A stretch of DNA of 64,000 nt from Gemmatimonas sp. (GTDB taxonomy: Bacteria; Gemmatimonadota; Gemmatimonadetes; Gemmatimonadales; Gemmatimonadaceae), in NCBI GenBank assembly GCA_011390935.1, contig JAABRL010000002.1:121277-185276 (forward strand), in the 5' to 3' direction. This document shows, one piece after another, positions 45,685 through 55,389 of the stretch; within the stretch, counting starts at the first letter, position 1; each line of letters starts with the position of its first letter. Under the pieces are notes generated by a model. The model was not told where the DNA came from. It worked only from the letters and a program-made list of their open reading frames with translations, and ran no database searches. The position numbers were made by a program, and so were the translations under genes.

Positions 45685-48600
45685 TTACGGCCACTGGGGA
45701 ATGCGTCCCGGTGTCCATGGTGCACCCGCGCGTTCGGCGCGCTGCTCGATCGCGACGAGATCCTGCATCACGATCGTACGGAGTCGCTCGAGCAACGGCG
45801 GAAAGTCGCGCGCTACGATTTCGTACTGTCGGCGTTGCGTGCCCGTGGGCGCGTTCTGCGTGCCCCAGTGGCCACTCACGACGTCATTGAGTCGCGCCGT
45901 GAGTCCCTGCGCCGAGGGCTGCTGCAATCGCCCGGGCAGGTTGTCACCGGTGAGTGCGAGGCGCAGCGAATCGAGTCGCAGCGAGAGTGCGCGCACGTCG
46001 CGCTGCAGGTCGTCGGTGGGCACGAGCGCCTGCTGCAGCGCGGTTTCGAGGGCACGAACACGCGTCGTGGTTTCACCCAGCAGCGCGTTCGTGCCAAGGA
46101 CAACGCGCTGCAGTCGCGCCGTGGCGAGCCGGAACTCGCGCACGTCGGCGGTGGTGGCCACGGTCGCCGTTCGTCCGGCCGGTGGTTCGGCGGTGAAGGT
46201 CTGGCTGCCGTGCTCCGTGATCGAGCCATCCGCACGCCGAATCGCGAGCGCGACGGTGTAGGGTCCGGGGGCGACCAGCGGGCCGCGTCCGCCACCACCA
46301 CCACCACCACCCGTCGTCGCTCCGCTGACCGGCGACGCGGCGGAGTAGCGCAGATCCCACTGGACCCGATGCATGCCCGCGCGCACGGGACCGGTGAGCC
46401 GCCGCACCACAACGCCGTCGGCGTCGGTGATCGTGAGCACCGCCGTTGGCGTGACGTCGAGGTTTTCGGCTGCGAGTTGGGCGAGGGTAGGCTGTGGCAC
46501 GTCGTCGCCACGACGCGATGCCGCCTGTTCGCGCTGCAGGCGCGCCGCGCGTTGCGTGCGCGGTTCGGTGCGTACGAGATACGAGATGGTGGTGCCGGTG
46601 GGCGGGTTGCTCGCGCTGTAGTGCGACGCACCCCACGAGCCGGCGTTGCTGGTGCGCTCGGGCATGTACATGGCGGTGCGCGTCACCGGAAGCAGCGCCG
46701 CGTCCGCACGCAGCAACGCCGGCTGCTGCGCCAGCGTGCGAAGCGGCGCGAGGTCATCGAGAATGTAGATGCCGCGTCCGAACGTGGCGACGACGAGATC
46801 ATCGTCGCGCGCATGAATCGCGAGATCGCGCATCTGAATCGTGGGCAGACCGCCGCGCAGGCGTGTCCACGCGCCACCACCATTGGTGCTCACGAACAGC
46901 GCAAACTCGGTGCCCGCAAAGAGCAGCTGCGGCTCCTTCGGGTCTTCCACGAATCCGTACACCGATCCGCGCTTCGGCAGGTTGGCGCTGATGTTGGTCC
47001 ACGTGCGCCCGCGATCGGTGGTCTTCACGATGTACGGCGCGAAGTCACCCGACCGGTGGTTGTTGAAGACGGCATAGGCGACGTTCGCATCGTGCTGCGA
47101 CGCGAACACACGCTGCACGTACGTGGTGTCGGGCACGCCGGGGAACCGCGCGCTGCGACGCCACGTGGTGCCACCGTCTTCCGTGACCTGCACGAGGCCA
47201 TCATCGGTGCCCACGTAGATGAGCCCTTCCTGCTTCGGTGACTCGCTGATGGCGAGAATGGTGCCGTAGTAGGAGGTGCTGGCCCACTTGCCGATCGCCT
47301 CCGAGCCCCAGATGCGTCCCATCATCCGGAGCTGGTTGCGATCGATCGCCTGCGTGAGATCGCCGCTCACGGCGCGCCACGAGTTGCCGCGATCGTCGGA
47401 ACGCCACAGCCGCTGCGAGCCCACGTACAGCCGCTGCGGGGCGTGCGGCGAAATCAGCATCGGCGTGTCCCAGTACCAGCGCGACGGATCGTCACCGGGC
47501 TCCGGCTGCGGACGGATCGGAATGTTCTCGCCGGTGCGCCGATCGTGACGCACCATGCCGCCATTCTGCGACTCGGCATACACGATGTTTTCATCGGTGG
47601 GATCGATCTGGGCGCGAAAGCCGTCGCCACCCACGATCGTGCGCCAGTCGCTGTTCTCGATGCCGGTGCTGCGCGCCGTGTTCGATGGACCACACACCGT
47701 GTTGTTGTCCTGCGTGCCGCCGCACACGTTGTAGAACGGCGAGGCGTTGTCGAGGGCGACGGTGTAGAACTGGGTGAGGGGCAGATTGCCGAACCAGCGC
47801 CAGTTGTCGCCGCGATCGAACGACTCGTACAGGCCGCCGTCGGTTCCGATGAGCAGGTGGTCGGTGTTCGCCGGATCGATCCACACGGCGTGGTGATCGA
47901 CATGCTGCCCACTCGAGCCCACGCGCGTCCAGGTGCGTCCGCCATCGTTGGTTACCGACGTGTTCACTTCCACCTGATAGACGCGATCACGGTTGACGGG
48001 ATCGGGAAAGAGCTCCTGATAGAACAGGCCGAGACCGACCTGACCGCTCATGCGATTCCAACTCGCGCCGGCGTCGGTGGAGCGATAGAAGCCGGCGCCT
48101 GCACCGTTCGCCTCGACCACCGCGAACATGTAGTCCGGATCGGCGGGCGATACGGCGAGCCCGATGCGTCCGAGGTCACCGCTGGGCATGCCCGTGCGCA
48201 CGCGTGTCCAGGTGGCGCCGCCATCCGTGGAGCGATGCAACCCCGATTCCGGACCACCGTGAATCTGCCCCCACACGCGACGCTGCCGCTGGAATGTGGC
48301 CGCGAGCAATACATCAGGGTTGCGCGGGTCGAGCTGCACGTCGTTCACACCCGTCCACTCACCGCCGCCGAGAATGCGCGTCCACGTGGCGCCGCCGTCG
48401 GTCGTCTTGTAAAGGCCGCGATCACCACCGCCAGACCAGAGCGGTCCGATGGCCGCGACGTACACCACATTGCTGTTGCGCGGATCGATCACGATGCGAC
48501 CGATGTGCTCGCTGTTGGGCAGCCCGACGTTCGTGAACGTGCGGCCCGCGTCGATCGATTTGTAGACGCCGTCGCCGTATGGGACAGAGCGCAGCGAGTT

Positions 48601-48990
48601 GTTCTCGCCCGTGCCGACCCAGAGCGTGTTCGGGTGCGTCTCGTCGAGCGCGATGGCCCCGATGGAGAACGACCCCTGCGTGTCGAAGATCGGCGCGAAG
48701 GTGACGCCCGCGTTCTCCGTCTTCCAGAGGCCGCCCGCCGCCGTGGCCACATACCACGTGGCCGGCTGGCGTGGATGCACCACGACATCGCTGATGCGCC
48801 CGGAGGTACTGCCGGGCCCGATGCTGCGAAAGCGCAGCCCATCGAGCGGAAGGCGACCGACCGTCGAATCACCGACGGCCGAATCAGTCGAAGCGCGAGC
48901 GGCCGCACCGCGGCGCGTTTGGGCGTGCGCCGGAATGGCCAGCAGCAGCGCGAGCGTCGCGGCGCCAAGAGGACGGAGAGACACGTGCAT
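45685..48990 (-). CDS. Giant secreted Asp-box (VPS10/BNR-like) repeat protein, second copy
   Basis: A 1101-residue exported protein, signal MHVSLRPLGAATLALLLAIP with cleavage near AHAQ. It carries a dozen Asp-box motifs such as TENAGVTF, SIDAGRTF, TTDGGATW, STDGGATW, STDAGASW, SFDRGDNW, SDDRGNSW, TEDGGTTW and TTDRGRTW, again indicating large beta-propellers. A C-terminal region with a Gly7 run (GGGGGGG near residue 900) and a beta-sandwich (PGPYTVALAI) is followed by a helical end. Its order matches the 1013-residue protein at 11450-14491, so they are paralogues. Possible roles are peptide or polysaccharide binding; no catalytic residues can be assigned with confidence. Confidence 0.88.
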   Translation of the reverse strand: MHVSLRPLGAATLALLLAIPAHAQTRRGAAARASTDSAVGDSTVGRLPLDGLRFRSIGPGSTSGRISDVVVHPRQPATWYVATAAGGLWKTENAGVTFAPIFDTQGSFSIGAIALDETHPNTLWVGTGENNSLRSVPYGDGVYKSIDAGRTFTNVGLPNSEHIGRIVIDPRNSNVVYVAAIGPLWSGGGDRGLYKTTDGGATWTRILGGGEWTGVNDVQLDPRNPDVLLAATFQRQRRVWGQIHGGPESGLHRSTDGGATWTRVRTGMPSGDLGRIGLAVSPADPDYMFAVVEANGAGAGFYRSTDAGASWNRMSGQVGLGLFYQELFPDPVNRDRVYQVEVNTSVTNDGGRTWTRVGSSGQHVDHHAVWIDPANTDHLLIGTDGGLYESFDRGDNWRWFGNLPLTQFYTVALDNASPFYNVCGGTQDNNTVCGPSNTARSTGIENSDWRTIVGGDGFRAQIDPTDENIVYAESQNGGMVRHDRRTGENIPIRPQPEPGDDPSRWYWDTPMLISPHAPQRLYVGSQRLWRSDDRGNSWRAVSGDLTQAIDRNQLRMMGRIWGSEAIGKWASTSYYGTILAISESPKQEGLIYVGTDDGLVQVTEDGGTTWRRSARFPGVPDTTYVQRVFASQHDANVAYAVFNNHRSGDFAPYIVKTTDRGRTWTNISANLPKRGSVYGFVEDPKEPQLLFAGTEFALFVSTNGGGAWTRLRGGLPTIQMRDLAIHARDDDLVVATFGRGIYILDDLAPLRTLAQQPALLRADAALLPVTRTAMYMPERTSNAGSWGASHYSASNPPTGTTISYLVRTEPRTQRAARLQREQAASRRGDDVPQPTLAQLAAENLDVTPTAVLTITDADGVVVRRLTGPVRAGMHRVQWDLRYSAASPVSGATTGGGGGGGGRGPLVAPGPYTVALAIRRADGSITEHGSQTFTAEPPAGRTATVATTADVREFRLATARLQRVVLGTNALLGETTTRVRALETALQQALVPTDDLQRDVRALSLRLDSLRLALTGDNLPGRLQQPSAQGLTARLNDVVSGHWGTQNAPTGTQRRQYEIVARDFPPLLERLRTIVMQDLVAIEQRAERAGAPWTPGRIPQWP

Positions 48991-49086
48991 GTCGGACGGA
49001 GGTTGGGGGGATCAATCTCCCAAACTACGCGGCGGACCGACCTCCGTAGAAGCCAGCCCGCCGAGCGCTGCTCGTCCCCGAGCCCG

Positions 49087-50595
<1,509 letters not shown>

Positions 50596-50626
50596 GTCGC
50601 GATCGTACGTTCCGGCTCGGCGCGCG

Positions 50627-51748
50627 TCAATCCATCGGGGGGCGCGAGCCGTCGTCGCGCACGAATCGCGCGACGTCGGCCGGCCCCTCGCTGAACACGA
50701 GCGTGTCGGACTCCACGCGCAGGGAGGGGCTGGCCGAGAGCAGCGCCAGCAGACGGGTCTCGACGGCGCTGATGTCGGGAGCGAGACAGGCCATCTTCGT
50801 GCCCAGCGCGGGACCGGCCGCGAGCGTGGTGCCCCGCAGCACGCCCATGGCGCTGTACCGGTTGCAGCCACTGTTGCCCACGAAGCGTCCCTCGGCGCGG
50901 TCCCACGTGAAGGTGGCGCGATTGTCCGACGGCAATGGAGGGTCGCCCTCCGCGCCCTGCAACCCGACCAGCCGCCATGCGTGCGCCGCGATGGCGTCCT
51001 GCGTCCGCAGCGCGGCACATCCATCGTCCGCGTTTATGGCGGTTACTGAATCGACGACGAGGGCGGTGACCGTGTCGTTCCCCTCCATGCCGGGGCGCTC
51101 GGCGAGGTGCGCCCGCAGCCGAACCACGAGCGGCGCGCCGGGGCGTGTCCCCGAGGCCAGATAGCGCGATTCGAGCGTGGGGTACTCGGCGCTCATGTCG
51201 ACGGGAAACTGCAGACCGCTGCCGCACTCCACGGCGGAGGCGGCGTCAGCCATGTATTGGAAAGCGGCGACCAGGCGCGCGGGATGTGTGATCGTGATCG
51301 GGTCGGGGATGGCCGCGAGTCTGTAGTTGAGGGCGGACGCAATTCGCTGCCCTTCGAGGTCGAGCAGCTGCAGCGCACCATCCGCTTCCACGGCAAACTG
51401 GTCCGGCCCCTGCACGCTGCCGCGCAGCGTGATGCGCGCGCCGGCGTCGCGGTGCGTCCAGCGTCCGATGTCCGTGAGGATCGTGTCGCCGCCCCCCTTG
51501 GTGCCGCGATAGACGCCTTGTCGGCGGTACGTGCCATCGGGAGCCAACGTGATCGTGGTCTCGATCGCGTCGCAGTCCGCACAGGGCAGCGCACCGGCCC
51601 ATGAGCTCGGGGTTGCGAGCGCCGAGACGGTGCGCGGCGGCACGGACGACGCGATTTCGGTTGCGACCGATGGGGTGTCATTGGCCGCCGGGGTGCACGC
51701 GGCGACGGCGAGCAGGGTGCAGAGGCGCAGGACAGGGCGGTGCGGCAT
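50627..51748 (-). CDS. NlpE-META domain lipoprotein
   Basis: A 373-residue lipoprotein with lipobox VAAC (Cys about 18). Residues about 45-140 match the NlpE N-terminal domain, with the CxxC motif GALPCADCDAIETT and LAPDGTYRRQGVY. A middle beta-rich domain (about 150-245) precedes a C-terminal META domain (about 250-365) with the conserved WRLVGL start and GRFVGNSGCNRYSA motif. NlpE senses surface or copper stress via Cpx in enterobacteria, while META domains occur in HslJ-type heat-stress lipoproteins. This combined form may report envelope stress, but its role is not established. Confidence 0.85.
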   Translation of the reverse strand: MPHRPVLRLCTLLAVAACTPAANDTPSVATEIASSVPPRTVSALATPSSWAGALPCADCDAIETTITLAPDGTYRRQGVYRGTKGGGDTILTDIGRWTHRDAGARITLRGSVQGPDQFAVEADGALQLLDLEGQRIASALNYRLAAIPDPITITHPARLVAAFQYMADAASAVECGSGLQFPVDMSAEYPTLESRYLASGTRPGAPLVVRLRAHLAERPGMEGNDTVTALVVDSVTAINADDGCAALRTQDAIAAHAWRLVGLQGAEGDPPLPSDNRATFTWDRAEGRFVGNSGCNRYSAMGVLRGTTLAAGPALGTKMACLAPDISAVETRLLALLSASPSLRVESDTLVFSEGPADVARFVRDDGSRPPMD

Positions 51749-51849
51749 GGTCGACTCCGGAGGGCGAGGTCAGTGTGGTGCAACAATAACGCCGAACCAG
51801 GTACGCGGCGCGCTCAGGATTCCATGGCACCGAGTCGAGACTCCGTCGG

Positions 51850-53172
51850 ATGTCGCACCCCGCCCGTCATCTCCATCCGCCCTCGCTCTCGGCAGAACCA
51901 GTGACTTCAGCCGACACCCCCGCCTTTCACGGCTCCGACTCGGGCCGGCAACTCGGCGCCGCTGTGCTCGCGTATCTCGTGGCGACGACGCTGCTCATCA
52001 CCTGGGCCCCGTTCGACTTTGCCTGGCCGATGCAGCACGGACTCACCGACATCTGGAGCTGGTCGGATCTGGTGTTGAACGTGGTGATGTTTCTGCCGTT
52101 GGGGTTCTTCTGGCAATCGGCACACGCGCGTTCGGGGGGCAACGCGTGGTGGGTGGTGGGGCTGTACGGCGCGTTCCTGAGTGCCGTCATCGAAGGGGGG
52201 CAGCTGTTTCTGGCCTCGCGATACACGTCGCTGTTCGACGTGGTGACCAACGGGATGGGCGCGGCGTTGGGCGCCCGCGCGTTTGAGCTGCTGCGCCCCC
52301 GAATCCGGGTGGGATCGGGAGCGGTGTCGGCACTGGCGCTGGAGCTGCCGCTCATGGGGTTGGTGATGTTGCTCGTGCCGCTTGTGTGGGTGTTCGGCTT
52401 CGCGAGCGCAGGCTCCTCGCGCCTGTGGCTGCTGGTGCCGGTCGCCACCTTCGGTGGTGCCGTGTTCGGCGCGGTACACGGTGCGTATCTGGAGCCCTCG
52501 CCAGGCGGGGGGCGCGGCGGGTTGGTGCTGGTGACGGCTGCCTGGTTCCTGATCGCCGCGTTGCCCGGTGCCGCGACGCGCTGGGAAGTGCTGCTCACGG
52601 GCGCCGCGGTCGCGGTGGCGGCGGCGGTGTTGCGCAGCCTGTCTGCCGCACGGGCACGGGCGCGCGACGGCGCGCAGCGCGTGGAGTTGCCCACGCTGCG
52701 GCTGGTGTTGCCGCTGTTCGCGAGCTACGTGACGCTGTCGGCGCTGTGGCCATTCACGGCGGTGGATGGCGTGTGGCGCGGTGCCTGGGCGCTCGCGCCG
52801 GCGCGCGATGGGTTATCCCGCGTCCTGCTGATGCAGTCGCTCGAGTATCTCGCTGCGTTCACGGTGGTGGGCTACATCACGGCCGAGTTGCACGGACGAC
52901 AGAATGCGGCCTATGCGGAGGCGTGGCCTCGGGTCGTGCGGCGCGCCGGCGCGCTGGTGCTGCTGCTCGAGTTCGCGCGCGGCTGGAACAGCACTATCGG
53001 GGCGAGCGGGGCGCTGGCACTGCTCGCCGTTGGCGCGGGCGTGTTTGGCGGGTGGCTCTATCACCTGCAGCGGGACCATGTGCGCACGCTGCTGGCGCGT
53101 CCGGTGCCGTTCGCACTGCGCGTGGTGAGCGCGCGACGGGCTCAGCCCGCCGAACTGAGTCGCACGACCTGA
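51850..53172 (+). CDS. VanZ-like multi-pass membrane protein
   Basis: A 440-residue membrane protein. After a 35-residue hydrophilic start, a VanZ-like core (LLITWAPFDFAWP, DLVLNVVMFLPLGFFW, then AVIEGGQLFLASRYTSLFDV) covers residues about 35-145. About seven more hydrophobic segments follow (for example LMGLVMLLVPLVWVFGF). VanZ homologues are of mostly unknown function, some linked to antibiotic tolerance. Divergent from the NlpE-META gene. Its last 31 bp overlap the end of the convergent 109-residue gene. Confidence 0.83.
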   Translation: MSHPARHLHPPSLSAEPVTSADTPAFHGSDSGRQLGAAVLAYLVATTLLITWAPFDFAWPMQHGLTDIWSWSDLVLNVVMFLPLGFFWQSAHARSGGNAWWVVGLYGAFLSAVIEGGQLFLASRYTSLFDVVTNGMGAALGARAFELLRPRIRVGSGAVSALALELPLMGLVMLLVPLVWVFGFASAGSSRLWLLVPVATFGGAVFGAVHGAYLEPSPGGGRGGLVLVTAAWFLIAALPGAATRWEVLLTGAAVAVAAAVLRSLSAARARARDGAQRVELPTLRLVLPLFASYVTLSALWPFTAVDGVWRGAWALAPARDGLSRVLLMQSLEYLAAFTVVGYITAELHGRQNAAYAEAWPRVVRRAGALVLLLEFARGWNSTIGASGALALLAVGAGVFGGWLYHLQRDHVRTLLARPVPFALRVVSARRAQPAELSRTT

Positions 53173-53471
53173 CCGTCCTCGCCAAAGCTCCAGCGTGAGC
53201 CATCGTCGGCGGCGAAGCCGAGGGCGTCTTGCCAGCGGGGCGGCAACGGGTGCGGCAGGGCGAGCAGGGCGCCTGTGTCCGACCGGAACAGCACAAACTC
53301 GAGACGTCCCCGACCGGTCACGTCCACTCGGCAGCGCCAGCCGCCGTTCCATTCGCGGTGGAAGTCGAACTCGAGCGCGACCGTGCCAAGTCGTTCCTCG
53401 AGTGTGGCGGTGATGAGTGCTCGGGCGCGAGGGGCGAGCCCCTGCATGTCAGTGACTTGGGTGGTTGGCAT
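53142..53471 (-). CDS. Hypothetical protein (109 aa)
   Basis: A 109-residue soluble protein, starting MPTTQVTDMQGLAPRARALI and rich in beta-strand (FDFHREWNGGWRCRVDVTG, LEFVLFRSD), ending SRWSFGEDGQVVRLSSAG. No family was recognised. Its stop codon lies within the last codons of the VanZ gene (31-bp tail-to-tail overlap). It starts 19 bp after the stop of the PLP enzyme gene, so it may be in that unit. Confidence 0.65.
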   Translation of the reverse strand: MPTTQVTDMQGLAPRARALITATLEERLGTVALEFDFHREWNGGWRCRVDVTGRGRLEFVLFRSDTGALLALPHPLPPRWQDALGFAADDGSRWSFGEDGQVVRLSSAG

Positions 53472-53490
53472 GGCGGACGACGTCGAGGTG

Positions 53491-54789
53491 CTACGCAGGC
53501 GCGAGGTGCGCTGAGGGAGTAGCGGTGCTGACTGGCGGAAATCCAGCCGCGTCAATGTCATCACTCCCCACCACCGCCGCCAACCCGCGCTCGAGATCGC
53601 GCCAGATGTCGTCCGCATGCTCGATCCCCACGCTCAGCCGAAGCAGCCGCGGCGTGATGCCGTGCGCCTGTCGAACCGCGTCGTCCACCACCCGATGCGT
53701 GAGGCTGGCCGGGTGCTGAATCAGCGTGTCCGTGCAGCCGAGGGAGACGGCCGGCGTGATGAGGTCGAGCGCCGCGAGGAACCGGGCCGGCGCGCCTTCG
53801 TCGTCTGAGGCCAGCTCGAACGCCAGTGTACTCCCCGGGCCGTGCAGCTCTCGCCCCAGCACGTGGTGGGGATCGGTGGCGCCGCGGCCGGGATAGTGCA
53901 CGGCGGCCACGGCGGAATGTCCCGCCAGCCGTGTGGCCAAGCGCCCCGCGTTCGCCTGCGCCCGCTCCACGCGAAGCGCGAGCGTGGGCAGGCCGCGATG
54001 CAGCAGGAAGGCCGCCATCGGGTGCAGCACGCTACCCGTGAGCAGGCGCACCTGACGCAACGCCGCGAGCCACTCGGGGGCGTTGGTGCTGACCACGCCC
54101 GCCAGCACGTCGCCGTGACCGGCCAGCGCCTTCGTGGCACTGTGCAGCACCAGCGTGGCGCCGTGCTCGAGTGGTCGCAGCAGAATCGGGGTGGCGAAGG
54201 TGGCGTCCACCATCACGGGAACCCCGTTGGCCTGCCGGACCACGTCGCCGATATCGACCAACTGCAACGTGGGGTTGGCTGGCGTCTCGATGAGCACGAG
54301 CGACGTGTCGGCTCGGCACGCCTCCGCCACGCCGTCGGGGGACGTGAACGTGACCTCGAGGCCAAGCATGCCGCTGGCCAGCAGATGGTCGGCGCTGCCG
54401 TACAGCGGGCGCACCGCGACCACGTGTCCCCCCCGACCGCGCGCCACGAGCAATGCCGCAGTGTAGGCCGCCATGCCGGAGGCGAACGCAACCGTGGCGT
54501 GCGCACCCTCGAGGGCCGCGATCGCGGACTCCACGCGCGCGACCGTCGGGTTGTGAAGCCGACTGTAGACCGGTGACCCCGTCGGCTCGGCCCCCGCAAC
54601 CATCGCGTCGATCGACACGATGGCGGCGGCGAGATCGGGCACGGGGTAGGTGCTCGACAGATCGATCGGTGGGGCGTGCACCCCGAGGGCGGCGAACTCC
54701 TCGCGGCCGCCATGCACGACCAGCGTCTCCTGATGCGGCCGCGCGCCGGAGTGGGCAGAGGCGAAGGAACCCTCACGATGCGTTGTCAT
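53491..54789 (-). CDS. Cys/Met-metabolism PLP-dependent enzyme
   Basis: A 432-residue fold-type-I PLP enzyme of the cystathionine gamma-synthase/gamma-lyase/methionine gamma-lyase family. Features are YSRLHNPTVARVE near the start of the core, ASGMAAYTAALL, the PLP-contacting ETPANPT and VDATFATP, and the Schiff-base Lys in HSATKALAGHGDV. It should act on sulfur amino acids or O-acyl homoserine. Exact reaction cannot be fixed from motifs alone. The start at 54789 is 38 bp from the start of a divergent Lrp-type regulator gene, which is the likely controller. Confidence 0.9.
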   Translation of the reverse strand: MTTHREGSFASAHSGARPHQETLVVHGGREEFAALGVHAPPIDLSSTYPVPDLAAAIVSIDAMVAGAEPTGSPVYSRLHNPTVARVESAIAALEGAHATVAFASGMAAYTAALLVARGRGGHVVAVRPLYGSADHLLASGMLGLEVTFTSPDGVAEACRADTSLVLIETPANPTLQLVDIGDVVRQANGVPVMVDATFATPILLRPLEHGATLVLHSATKALAGHGDVLAGVVSTNAPEWLAALRQVRLLTGSVLHPMAAFLLHRGLPTLALRVERAQANAGRLATRLAGHSAVAAVHYPGRGATDPHHVLGRELHGPGSTLAFELASDDEGAPARFLAALDLITPAVSLGCTDTLIQHPASLTHRVVDDAVRQAHGITPRLLRLSVGIEHADDIWRDLERGLAAVVGSDDIDAAGFPPVSTATPSAHLAPA

Positions 54790-54827
54790 ACCCTGTATAC
54801 TGACAGGAAATTCCGTGGAGACAACAA
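54790..54827. promoter_or_regulatory. 38-bp divergent promoter region of the PLP enzyme and Lrp genes
   Basis: The spacer holds the palindromic GTATAC and GGAAATTCC. A plus-strand -10-like TATACT at 54796-54801 could serve the regulator gene. An imperfect TGTCA-N12-TGACA inverted repeat (54784-54805) overlaps the PLP enzyme start and is a possible Lrp site. Assigned by eye. Confidence 0.4.
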
Positions 54828-55322
54828 ATGCCGCAGAAGATTCGGAAAGCACCCGATCGTGAGCCGTTGGACGAAATTGACCGTGCCTTGGTGGCCCTGT
54901 TGCAGCAGAATGCACGGTGGAGCAACAAGGAGCTCGCGGCACGTGTCGGGCTGTCGGAATCGAGCACGCTCGCGCGGGTGCGCCGGCTGGAGGCCCGACA
55001 GGTGCTGCTCGGCTACCACGCGGAGGTTGCGCCGTGGGCGCTCGACATCGGCCTCCAGGCCTTGGTGGCGGTGCGGCTCGCCCGCCACGCGCGCGATGTC
55101 GTCGAACGATTTCGCGATCATTGTCGAGCACTCCCGAACGTGCTCGCCGCCTACAACATCGGGGGCACCGACGACTTCCTCGTACACGTGGGCGTGTCCG
55201 ACGCCGACGCGCTTCGGGAGTTGATCCTCACGTCGATCAGCACGCGCCCCGAAGTGACCCACATCGAGACGCATCTCATCTTCGACATGGTGCGCGGTGC
55301 GGGTGCGGTCGGCTCGGTGTGA
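54828..55322 (+). CDS. Lrp/AsnC-family transcriptional regulator
   Basis: A 164-residue regulator. An N-terminal helix-turn-helix (LDEIDRALVALLQQNARW, then NKELAARVGLSESSTLARVR) occupies residues about 15-65. The C-terminal RAM ligand domain (YHAEVAPWALDIGLQALVAV to VTHIETHLIFD) should bind an amino acid effector. The gene is divergent from the PLP sulfur-amino-acid enzyme with 38 bp between starts, the standard local-regulator arrangement. A GGAG ribosome site precedes the ATG by seven bases. Confidence 0.93.
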   Translation: MPQKIRKAPDREPLDEIDRALVALLQQNARWSNKELAARVGLSESSTLARVRRLEARQVLLGYHAEVAPWALDIGLQALVAVRLARHARDVVERFRDHCRALPNVLAAYNIGGTDDFLVHVGVSDADALRELILTSISTRPEVTHIETHLIFDMVRGAGAVGSV

Positions 55323-55389
55323 GGTGGCACCTCGGTCGCACCTTGTCGTGGATCGTCGCACGTGACGCGCGCCATCGAGTGCGCGGCAA

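Noticed and set aside
46285-46315. Run of CAC triplets that could encode poly-His
   Set aside because: In the real reading frame on the minus strand it encodes a Gly run within the second Asp-box protein.
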